Source: Amphimedon queenslandica (Eukaryota; Porifera; Demospongiae; Haplosclerida; Niphatidae). Taken from it: a stretch of 64,000 bases of DNA. Where the stretch lies: NCBI RefSeq assembly GCF_000090795.2, contig NW_003546251.1:666791-730790 (forward strand), written 5' to 3'. Numbering within the stretch: position 1 is the stretch's first letter; each line of letters begins with the position of its first letter. A program made the translations under genes and the position numbers. A model generated the notes under the pieces. That model was not told the DNA's origin and did no database searches. It saw only the letters and a list, made by a program, of their open reading frames with translations. This document shows positions 25,540 to 34,817 of the stretch, in pieces.

Positions 25540-26014
25540 GGCCTCGGTAATAAATTGTTTTGTTTCAATTTTCTGTTTGTCTTTTTATGAATGACTCAAT
25601 AATGATTACTAGTCTTGTTGTCTCCTTTTTATTTTGTTTCTTAGAGCTTTGTATTTGTTCTTTAGCCACATTCCTTTATTTATGATGTGTAATTTTTTTA
25701 TTTCTAATTAACGTGCTTCATTTTCAAGCCGTGTTTATAGCGCAAGTTTTGCAAGTACAACAACATAAAAAATATATATAATGACTTACAATGTATAAAG
25801 CCCAATTTACAGTCATCCAAAACAGAAGGCAGAATTAGATCTAAAGTATTGTCAATTTTTGTATCAGCTTTAAACCTTAATCAAATCCAGATTTTAGGCG
25901 GGAAACTAATGCGCATGCGCAAAGTGAACTTATTATTATAATTATTAATAAGGGCGGGGCTAGTATTATTTTTTCATGCTGCCATTGCATTGCTGGGCAT
26001 TTCCTTCCTTGTAA
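25540..26014. other. Intergenic spacer
   Basis: About 475 bp with no coding signal. GC-rich elements (TGCGCATGCGCA at about 25911-25922 and GGGCGGGGC near 25953) lie just upstream of the RING gene and are plausible promoter elements. Confidence 0.4.
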
Positions 26015-26949
26015 ATGGCAGACAGAGACAGTGAGAGTCCTATTCTGGCTTATGTGCTAGCCACTGGGACTCTCTTGGCGGCAGCTTGTCTGATGTGTCT
26101 ATGCCTCATGTGTTGTGCAAAATGGTACGCTTGGATCTGAACATCTATAGATCTATGCCACACATTGTTACATGTTGTTATTACTAGTAACCCTCCTGTT
26201 TATACAGAGTGGTTTTTTTGTTAACCAATCTATTTAATTTCAGCCCAGAGTGGAGAGAGCGTAGAAGATTAAAACAAGAGAAGGAAAGTTTATTAAAGAA
26301 CTGTAACAAAGTGAGAACAAATTATTTTTTGTTAACACAGAATGATTGTATTGGGTGAATTGAATCTTATTGTACTCATTACAATTACGTTGATGATCAA
26401 AGATTAGCAATTTTTACCAACCTACATCACATTGTAAATTTCACAATTATTTTATTTATAAATATGTAAAATCAGACATGCCTACGGCAATTATAACTTC
26501 CTTTGTATAAATTAATAGGTAAAATATTCAATTAGTGAAGGTGCCAGACAGTCTAACCTTTGTGATGTAAGTGAAGCATTAAATGGTGTATAGTTTATGA
26601 TGCCACAACTGTAGTCTTGTGCTGTGTGCTTAGAAGACTTCCTTGATAGAGAGATAATAGTACTATGTCCTTGTAGACATGCTTATCATAAGAAGTAAGT
26701 TACTAGTGCTATTTACTATAAAATGCCACTGCAATGGTTGTGAGCATAAGGTTTCCTTTTTGACTTGCAATAGTGTGGCTACTCAAGTACTTTGTTGTGG
26801 TTGAAAGTTCACCTGTACTCTACTTTCATTTTAATCTTGCTTTCTATAGATGCCTTTGTGACTGGCTATCTCAGTCCCCATCCTGCCCTATCTGTAAGGA
26901 AGGTGTTAGTTTGAATGCTTCAACTGAGAAAACACCTTTACTGGCTTAA
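26015..26949 (+). CDS. Membrane-anchored RING-H2 E3 ligase, RNF24/RNF122-like
   Basis: Five exons (26015-26124, 26244-26310, 26519-26566, 26615-26694, 26850-26949) encode about 134 residues. An N-terminal membrane segment (LAYVLATGTLLAAACLMCLC) is followed by a basic stretch and a perfect RING-H2: C-x2-C-x14-C-x-H-x2-H-x2-C-x10-C-x2-C, reading CAVCLEDF ... CPCRHAYHKKC ... CPIC. The CAVCLEDF start and single N-terminal membrane helix match RNF24/RNF122, small endosomal or ER E3 ligases. The 3' splice site at 26614 was chosen over a later one because it alone supplies the first CxxC pair. Ubiquitin ligase activity is inferred from the family. Confidence 0.85.
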
Positions 26950-27346
26950 GGAGGCATCAATCAGCAACCATAGCATACTCACTCACACACAAATACACTT
27001 TTACAATGATCTCTTTTTGCACGGTGGCTACACAGCCCTGGATTTATTATTTTTATGTATCATAGCATTTAATCCACTCATCAGTTCATTAATCATTTTT
27101 TCATGTAAATTATCATCAATTTTAATTCTGTTTTGTTCTTTTTTCTCTCCTCCAATCAGTTTTAAAAATATAATTATTTTTCATGAATAATTCTACATGT
27201 TTTGTTACTAGGTGGGGCTACTGGTAGGTGGAGCTACTGGTAGGTGGAGCTATAGATCAAATTGCATTGCTTGATTTGCTTGAGCGGATTTGCTTCTTAT
27301 TTAAGCCCCACTCATAAGCTACTACAGTTTACACTGAAGCTGAATT
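26950..27346. other. Intergenic spacer before the arrestin array
   Basis: No coding signal. A short direct repeat, GGTGGGGCTACTGGTAGGTGG-like, occurs twice to three times near 27212-27250. Confidence 0.4.
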
Positions 27347-28544
27347 ATGAAGGATTTTCGTCTGGAGTTGAACAATCCTCCAAATGGCGTTTATTTTACC
27401 GGTGGCACTGTAACCGGTACTGTCATAGCTGTCAATGACGACCAGCCCAAAGACTACAAAGCAATTCAAGTCAGAATAGTTGGAGCAGCCGACGTCCATT
27501 GGTCAGAAGAGAGAGGATCAGGGGAGCACCGTCACACTGTCCACTATAGAGCCCATGAGGTTTACATTGACACCTTCGTTCATGTTTGGGACAGGAACAC
27601 AGCAGGAGGGGGTCAATTCCCTGTTGGTAATTTCCAATTTCCATTCTCCCTTCAACTGGGAAGTGGTAACTTGCCAGCCTCGTACACTGGTACATGTGGT
27701 CGTATAGACTACAAGATAGAGGCCAGGGTTATGAAAGATGGTATCTTCAAGCGTGACACTCGTTGCGAAGCATACATCAATGTTGGTAGCGTCATCCCTA
27801 TCAATAATCCTCAACTTCATACCCCAAAAGCAATGGAGATCAGTAAAACCCTTTGCTGTCTATGCTGTGCTTCTGGTCCTATTAATATCACAGCTACTGT
27901 GCCACGTACTGGCTTTTGCATACTTAAAGACGCCATACCAGTTGAAGTATCTGTTGAAAATGGGAGCCGCAGAGATGTACGCCAAATTGTTGCTTCAATC
28001 CGCAAGCATGTTCACTACACAGCACAGGGCCACCATCGTTATGATAATGTAACAGTAGCCAGCGTTGCTAGTGAACCAGTGGCAGCTCATAGCTCCACAG
28101 TATGGCGTCCACCTCCTATTGCTGTCCCTAATACCCCAACCAAACTCCTCAACTGCAACATACTTCAAGTAACTTATTATCTGACCATTACTGGCTCAAT
28201 CTCAGGTGCCATTAACCCAGTCATTAGCATACCCATTACTATTGGTAATGTACCACNNNNNNNNNNNNNNNNNNNNNNNNNNNNNNNNNNNNNNNNNNNN
28301 NNNNNNNNNNNNNNNNNNNNNNNNNNNNNNNNNNNNNNNNNNNNNNNNNNNNNNNNNNNNNNNNNNNNNNNNNNNNNNNNNNNNNNNNNNNNNNNNNNNN
28401 NNNNNNNNNNNNNNNNNNNNNNNNNNNNNNNNNNNNNNNNNNNNNNNNNNNNNNNNNNNNNNNNNNNNNNNNNNNNNNNNNNNNNNNNNNNNNGATCCTC
28501 CTCAGGGAATACCCCTTCAGCCTTATCCGCCAAAAAAATTTTAA
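27347..28544 (+). CDS. Alpha-arrestin (ARRDC-like) copy 1, interrupted by assembly gap
   Basis: Alpha-arrestins recruit NEDD4-type ubiquitin ligases to membrane cargo. A single exon encodes the arrestin N domain (MKDFRLELNNPPNGVYFTGG, VTGTVIAV, HWSEERG) and C domain (KTLCCLCCASGPINITATVP, RTGFCILKDAIPV), both typical of ARRDC2/3/4. The proline-rich tail is mostly inside a run of N (28257-28493). After the gap the expected end DPPQGIPLQPYPPKKF is read in a different frame. Copy 2 has 239 bases in the matching stretch, against 237 N here, so the frame change is most likely due to an estimated gap length. Confidence 0.85.
28257..28493. other. Assembly gap (237 N)
   Basis: A run of N replaces the proline-rich tail of arrestin copy 1. 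The repetitive near-identical neighbouring copies probably blocked assembly. Confidence 0.99.
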
Positions 28545-28986
28545 AGAAAAACTTGCAAAGAGACTTTGCTTTTTTTTTATTTTCTTGTGTTGTTGCTATA
28601 GTTAAAATCTGTTTTAGTAAATTTACCCATTATTATTATAGTTATTTATAAATGGATTTGGGAAATTGAAATAGAATGAGCATCAGTTTCCAATCAGCAT
28701 TGGACAATGACAAGCTAGCGCTATTGTTTAACTAATAAATTGATTGTTGGTTTGTAAAAACAATGACAAAGCAAGATATGAAAGGAATGTTGTTCTGCTT
28801 GAGTACAGGTAATCCCCAAGAGCCTATAAAAATCCTTTGTTTACTTTGAAGTTTAAACTCTGACCGGTATACAATTAAACCTTATGATGTGTACTAAACA
28901 GATATGAGTCATAGATCTAGTTGTTAATTTTGAAGTACCAATAATGTAGTTTATTTAAGTTACTAAATGCAACTGTTTTCACTTTA
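28545..28986. other. Spacer between arrestin copies 1 and 2
   Basis: The sequence closely resembles that after copy 2 (30110-30480) and partly that after copy 3 (32160-32700), so it was duplicated with the genes. No independent gene is seen. Confidence 0.6.
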
Positions 28987-30109
28987 TAGCTGTCAATGAC
29001 GACCAGCCCAAAGACTACAAAGCAATTCAGGTCAGAATAGTTGGAGCAGCAGACGTCCATTGGTCAGAAGAGAGGGGGACAGGGGATGACCGTCGCACTG
29101 TCCACTATAGAGCCTATGAGGTTTACATCGACACATTTGTTAATGTTTGGGACAGGAACACAGCAGGAGGGGTCAGTTCCCTGTTGGTAATTTCCAATTT
29201 CCATTCTCCCTTCAACTGGGAAGTGGTAACTTACCAGCCTCGTACAACGGCACATATGGTCGTATAGACTACAGGATAGAGGCCAGGGTTATGAAAGATG
29301 GTATCTTCAAGCGTGACACTCGTTGCGAAGCATACATCAATGTTGGTAGCATCGTCCCTATCAATAATCCTCAACTTCAAACTCCAAAAGCAATGGAGAT
29401 CAGTAAAACCCTTTGCTGTCTATGCTGTGCTTCTGGTCCTATTAATATCACAGCTACTGTGCCACGTACTGGCTTTTGCATACTTAAAGATGCCATACCA
29501 ATTGAAGTATCTGTTGAAAATGGGAGCCGTAGGGATGTACGCCAAATTGTTGCTTCAATCCACAAGCAAGTTCATTACACAGCAGAAGGCCACCATCGCT
29601 ATGATAATGTAACAGTAGTCAGTGTTGGTAGTGAGCCAGTGGCTGCTCATAGCTCCACAGTATGGCGTCCACCTCCTATTGCTGTCCCTAATACCCCACC
29701 CACACTCCTCAACTGCAACATACTTCAAGTCACTTACTATCTGACCATTACTGGCTCAATCTCAGGTGCCATTGACCCAGTCATTAGCATACCCATTACT
29801 ATTGGTAATGTACCACTAGAAGGAGCTCCAGGTGGTTTCCCTCCACAGCCTCAAGGAACTACTGCTCCTCCTCCTGCTGCTGGACCACCACCAGCATACC
29901 CTCAACCTCCTCCACCTACTTTTGCTCCTACTGCTCCCCCAGTTGGTGGAGGATTTGGTCCCCCAGCTGGTGGATCTGGGTTTGGTCCTCCTGCTGAGTT
30001 TGGTTTTGGTGGGCAACAGTCGAATTTTAATAATTTTGCACCTGTCGGATTCTCCGATCCTCCTCAGGGAATACCCCTTCATTCAGCCTTATCCACCAAA
30101 AAAAATTAA
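28987..30109 (+). pseudogene. Alpha-arrestin copy 2, 5'-truncated with a frameshift
   Basis: Homology to copy 1 begins abruptly at about 28987 (the codons for AVNDDQPKDYKA), so the start codon and first strands of the arrestin N domain are missing. A second defect is the loss of one G in the run encoding GGG near 29166-29172, which shifts frame relative to copies 1 and 3. Downstream the frame is open (29147-30109): full arrestin C domain, then a proline-rich tail with GPPPAYPQPP, containing a PPxY motif that in other ARRDC proteins binds WW domains of NEDD4 ligases. Probably a pseudogene; a shorter product from an internal start cannot be excluded. Confidence 0.75.
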
Positions 30110-30544
30110 AGAAAACTTGCAAAGAGACTTTGCATTTTATTTTATTTTCTTGTGCTGCTGCTGTAGTCAAAATCTGTTTTAGTAAATTTACCCATTATTG
30201 TGCACTAGTGATTTATAAATGGATTTGTGAAATTGAAATAGAATGAGCATCAGTTTTCAATCAGCATTGGACAATGACAAGCTGCTATTGTTTAACTAAT
30301 AAATTGATTATTGGTTTGTAAAAACAATGACAAAGCAAGACATGAAAGGAATGTTGATCTACTTGAGTACAGGTAATCTCCAAGTACCTATAAAATTCTA
30401 CGTTTATTTTGAAGTTTAAACTCTGACTGGTATACAATTAAACCTTATGATGTGTAACTAAATCATAGATCTAGTTGTTTAAGTTACTAAATGCAACTGT
30501 TTTCAGTTGTGTTTTTTGATGATTTCTACAAATCTAAATAATTG

Positions 30545-30815
30545 TGTACATACATGTTGTATTGGAGAAATAACAAGATTTAGCAACCACCCGCCCACGC
30601 TCCTTTACCTAGTGGGTGTGGCCACGAGGTTACACATAGGACAAAGTCAAGAGCTTTCTAACTGCAAGAGAACATAGAGATGCTGTCCAAAGACTTTTCT
30701 AGAAGCAGTAGAAGGTAGAGAGAACCTCTATAAGTCTTAATAAGAATCCAACTGTACTTGCAAGGTGGTGAAATCAATTATATATTTTTACACTGTTACG
30801 CTTGTTTAATGAATA
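30545..30815 (+). repeat. Dispersed repeat, copy A
   Basis: About 270 bp, closely similar in reverse complement to 50820-51105. Shared landmarks are TGTATTGGAGAAATAACAAG, GAACCTCTATAAGTCTTAAT and GGTGAAATCAATTATA. Family not identified; non-coding. Confidence 0.75.
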
Positions 30816-30954
30816 ATTCTTCAGTTGTTAGCTAGGTACTTGGTATAATCTAGGTGGCGTGGAGGTAGATCAAATTACTTTGCTAGCTTGTTTTTTTCTC
30901 ACAGTTTACACTCTAGCTGCCAGACAGTGTTAGTAAGCTGTGAGTAGCTGAATC

Positions 30955-32046
30955 ATGAAGGATTTTCGTATGGAGTTGAAAAATCCTCCAAATGGCATCT
31001 ATTTTACCGGAGGCGCTGTAACCGGTACTGTCATAGCTGTCAATGACGACCAGCCCAAAGACTACAAAGCAATTCAAGTCAGAATAGTTGGAGCAGCCGA
31101 CGTCCATTGGTCAGAAGAGAGGGGGACAGGGGATGACCGTCACACTGTCCACTATAGAGCCTATGAGGTTTACATTGACACGTTTGTTAATGTTTGGGAC
31201 AGGAAAACAGCAGGAGGGGGTCAGTTTCCTGTTGGTAATTTCCAATTTCCATTCTCCCTTCAACTGGGAAGTCACTTGCCAGCCTCTTACATCGGTAAAT
31301 TTGGTCGTATATACTACAAGATAGAGGCCAGGGTTATGAAAGATGGTATCTTTAAGCGTGACACTCGCTGCAAAACAAAAATCAATGTTGGTAGCGTCAT
31401 TCCTATAAATACTCCTCAACTTCGAACTCCAAAAGCAATGGAGATCAGTAAAACCCTTTGCTGTCTATGCTGTGCTTCTGGTCCTATTAATATCACAGCT
31501 ACTGTGCCACGTACTGGCTTTTGCATACTTAAAGACGCCATACGAGTTGAAGTATCTGTTGAAAATGGGAGCCGCAGAGATGTACGCCAAATTGTTGCTT
31601 CATTCCACAAGCAAGTTCTTTACATAGCAAAACGCCACCATTACTGTGATATTGTAACAGTAGCCAGTGTTGCTAGTGAGCCAGTGGCTGCTCATAGCTC
31701 CATAGTATGGCGTCCACCTCCTATTGCTGTCCCTAATATTCCACCCACACTTATCAACTGCAACATACTTCGAGTCACTTATCATCTGACCATTACTGCC
31801 TCAATCTCAGGTACCACTGACCCAGTCATTGGCATACCCATTACTATTGGTAATGTACCACTGAAAAGAGCTCCAAGTGGTTTCCCTCCACAGCCTCAAG
31901 GAACTACTGCTCCTCCTCCTGCTGCTGGACCACCACCAGCCTACCCTCAACCTCCTCCACCTACTTTTGCTCCTACTGCTCCCCCAGCTGGTGGAGGATT
32001 TGGCTCTCCAGCTGATGGATCTGGGTTTGGTCCTCCTAGCTGCTGA
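30955..32046 (+). CDS. Alpha-arrestin (ARRDC-like) copy 3, tail truncated by frame change
   Basis: Both arrestin domains are open from ATG 30955 (MKDFRMELKNPPNG) through KTLCCLCCASGPINITATVP and RTGFCILKDAIRV. The proline-rich tail retains the PPxY motif (GPPPAYPQPP). Compared with copy 2 there is a 4-base insertion near 32037-32041 that ends the frame at GFGPPSC, and the following sequence carries a further in-frame stop in the original frame. The product, 363 residues, would keep the arrestin core and PPxY but lose the last 25 or so residues. Several substitutions at conserved positions suggest relaxed constraint relative to copy 1. Confidence 0.8.
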   Translation: MKDFRMELKNPPNGIYFTGGAVTGTVIAVNDDQPKDYKAIQVRIVGAADVHWSEERGTGDDRHTVHYRAYEVYIDTFVNVWDRKTAGGGQFPVGNFQFPFSLQLGSHLPASYIGKFGRIYYKIEARVMKDGIFKRDTRCKTKINVGSVIPINTPQLRTPKAMEISKTLCCLCCASGPINITATVPRTGFCILKDAIRVEVSVENGSRRDVRQIVASFHKQVLYIAKRHHYCDIVTVASVASEPVAAHSSIVWRPPPIAVPNIPPTLINCNILRVTYHLTITASISGTTDPVIGIPITIGNVPLKRAPSGFPPQPQGTTAPPPAAGPPPAYPQPPPPTFAPTAPPAGGGFGSPADGSGFGPPSC

Positions 32047-32992
32047 GCTTGGTTTTGGTGGGCAACAGTAGAATTTTGATAATTTTGCACCTGTTAGATT
32101 CTCTGATCCTCCTCAGGGAGTACCCCTTCAGCCTTATCCGTCAAAAAAGTTTTTAAGAAAAACTTGCAAAGAGACTTTACTTTTTTATTTCATTTTCTTG
32201 TGCTGCTGCTGTAGTCAAAACTGTTTTAGTATATTTACCCATTATTGTGCATTAGTGATTTATAAATGTGATTGTAAAATTAAAAGAGAATGAGCAACAG
32301 TTTCCAATTGGCATTAGACAATGACAAAATGCCGATGTCCATCTAAGGAATTGATTGTTAAGGCCCCTATACACCAGGCAGTGCTATTGCAAGCAATCTG
32401 TGGTTACTTTGATGATCTTCAGGCAACACTGTTGCCTAGAATAGAAACATGTTCTATTCTAGGCAACAATGCAGGATATGTCAGGAATGTAAATCTAGTC
32501 AATTACATGTAGGTAATCCCCAAGTGCCTATGACTCCTTTGAAAATCCTTTGTTTACTTTGAAGTTTAAACTCTGACTGGTATACAATTAAACCTTATGA
32601 TGTATACTAAACAGATATAAGTCATGGATCTAGTTGTTATTAATTTTGAGGTATTGATATCGTATTAGTAAAACAGTTGCTACTAAATGCAACTGTTTTC
32701 ACTTGTTTTTTGATGATTTATATACACGTAGTTGTAAATCTAAAGGTGTGTACTAAACCAATAGTCCTTTAACAATGGCATGTGATTATTGAAAAGTATG
32801 AGACTATTGAAAATAGTTATTCTTGCACAGGCTGGAGCAATAGCTGATGATGCTATATAAATGCATGATTTCCTTGACTTCCTCTCAGTAGTAATGCATT
32901 ACATCACTCTTGTCCAATTATCAACCACACACACATATCACATAATATTAGAATTCTCTCAGCTGATGAGTCAGCACCACTGACTGACAATA
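32047..32992. other. Spacer between arrestin copies 3 and 4
   Basis: The first 650 bp are the duplicated 3' flank of the arrestin unit, interrupted at about 32335-32515 by an insertion absent from the other copies and carrying a perfect hairpin (32431-32467). No gene is seen. TATATAA at about 32856 may belong to the copy 4 promoter. Confidence 0.5.
32431..32467. repeat. Perfect 16-bp inverted repeat
   Basis: Arms GTTGCCTAGAATAGAA and its exact reverse complement are separated by 5 bases. A further AGGCAAC lies 10 bases upstream. It sits in sequence absent from the flanks of the other arrestin copies, so it is probably part of a small insertion. Confidence 0.9.
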
Positions 32993-33916
32993 ATGAAAAG
33001 CTTCAAGATTGTGCTACCTGAGAGAGTCTACGAACCAGGTGACACCATCACCGGTCTTGTAGAGGCTGAGACTTCCAAGAAAAAGGACTACCACGCCATC
33101 AAAGTCACTCTAACAGGACATGCTGAAGTGGAATGGAGTGGAAAAGAAAATGTGAAGAGGAGAAGGACAGGAAGCACAGAAGTGCACTCGTCTCATATCA
33201 GTTACATATATGCATCAATTAATCTATGGGAGAGGGATTTGAATGTCAATGATGGGTTGCTACCTGCTGGTCTCAATCAATTCCCTTTTAGTTTCAAGTT
33301 GGAAGGAACTGATGACCTACCAGCTAGTTACAGTGATGGCATTGGTAAGATTGTGTACAGACTTGAAGCTAGGGTTGTCCAAAAATCACTTCTGCTCGAA
33401 CCTCACGTAGACACACGAGAAATTAAAGTAGAGAGTACTGTGAACATCAATCGTCTTGATCTACTCAGACCAAAGGAAGTGGAGATCAGTGAAACGATTG
33501 GCCGTTGCTGCTGTGCTTCTGGTCCAGTACATATCACAGCTACTGTACAAAGGACAGGCTTCTGCATAGAGAGGGACGCCATACCGATTGACATAGCTGT
33601 CAGGAATAGAAGTGGAAAAAGAATAAACGAAATTAGCATTAAACTCTTAAAGAATATAAAATACGTTTCAGCCACTGACAGTAGAACTGATACAACAGTT
33701 ATAGGATCTTCACAAAGCAGTACACCTTTTGAGAGCCACAAGAAAGGCTCATGGAGTACCAGCATTGCAGTACCAAAGACTGAAGAAACTCTCACGAACT
33801 GTTCTATCATTAGCATTACATATCTGTTAGAAGTAACTGCCGATGTAATAAAATCAAGTAATAGTGTTATGCTCCCATTAGTTTTGGGAGTAGAATCTTC
33901 AAAAGAAATGATATAA
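32993..33916 (+). CDS. Diverged alpha-arrestin (ARRDC-like) copy 4
   Basis: A single-exon gene of 307 residues with complete arrestin N and C domains: MKSFKIVLPERVYEPGDTIT, VEWSGKE, ETIGRCCCASGPVHITATVQ and RTGFCIERDAIPI. It is much older than the other three copies (the protein is clearly diverged) and lacks the proline-rich PPxY tail, ending soon after the C domain with ESSKEMI. If functional it would need another way to engage ubiquitin ligases, or act on cargo without them. Intact. Confidence 0.9.
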   Translation: MKSFKIVLPERVYEPGDTITGLVEAETSKKKDYHAIKVTLTGHAEVEWSGKENVKRRRTGSTEVHSSHISYIYASINLWERDLNVNDGLLPAGLNQFPFSFKLEGTDDLPASYSDGIGKIVYRLEARVVQKSLLLEPHVDTREIKVESTVNINRLDLLRPKEVEISETIGRCCCASGPVHITATVQRTGFCIERDAIPIDIAVRNRSGKRINEISIKLLKNIKYVSATDSRTDTTVIGSSQSSTPFESHKKGSWSTSIAVPKTEETLTNCSIISITYLLEVTADVIKSSNSVMLPLVLGVESSKEMI

Positions 33917-34181
33917 TAACAATTATTATAATTATTATTAACTTTAATGACATTAATAGCTGACTAAAGCAATTAAATTAGACTACTGCAAACACGAGCC
34001 TCCTTAAAAAATGATTGAAACATTAGAGCCACATCAGTAACTGTTTAGGAGTCAACCATAGAGCAATGTATTAATAAAAACGTCACAATAAATCTCTCGA
34101 TTTACTACAACAATATATTATATCTATATTTTAAATATTATACCAAGAGAGCTGTTCTTGTATTAAGCCTGTATTATTTTA

Positions 34182-34786
34182 TTAATATTTTGGAGTTAAT
34201 TGGTTGAGCTGCTGTTTCATTGTTTCAACTTCATCAGTTAGTTTGTCTACCTTTTCACTTATTGCAGTCAATGCTACTATCATCTGATTCTGTGAAAGAA
34301 AAATACGTCAACGCTTGTTTGAGTATTATTTATAAAAAGACAAGTATTCCTTCTCTGACACACCTGTAGTGTAGCAAACTGTCTTATCATTGACACGGAT
34401 AGATTGTTAATGTCACGATGTGTGCTCCAGCTACAAATTATTAAGAGAAAAGTTAAAAAGAGTGAAGAGAGTAGAAAACAAAAAAAGATCTTTTTCTCAA
34501 AATTGCACTCACATAATTTCGTCTTGTTGATCTTTCAATATATTCTCAAGATATTGCATCTGGATCTGTGGAGCGGGTTGAGCCTTAGGGGGCGTGTCAC
34601 CACGCTGGGCAGGTCTTGAAGGAGACAAAGGCGAAACGACTGGTTTTTCCTTACCAGACAAATCAGGAGTCTGCTTCTAGAAAACAACAACAACAATAAT
34701 AATAATACTAAAGTTGAATTGGAAGTTAGTGAACTAGATCTAGTTAGATCTTATTGTGTTGTTTTAAGTAAACTGAAAGTATAATA

Positions 34787-34817
<31 letters not shown>

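Noticed and set aside
26631-26635. 3' splice site at TGCTTAG for RING exon 4
   Set aside because: It would remove the first CxxC of the RING finger; the AG at 26613-26614 restores a perfect RING-H2.
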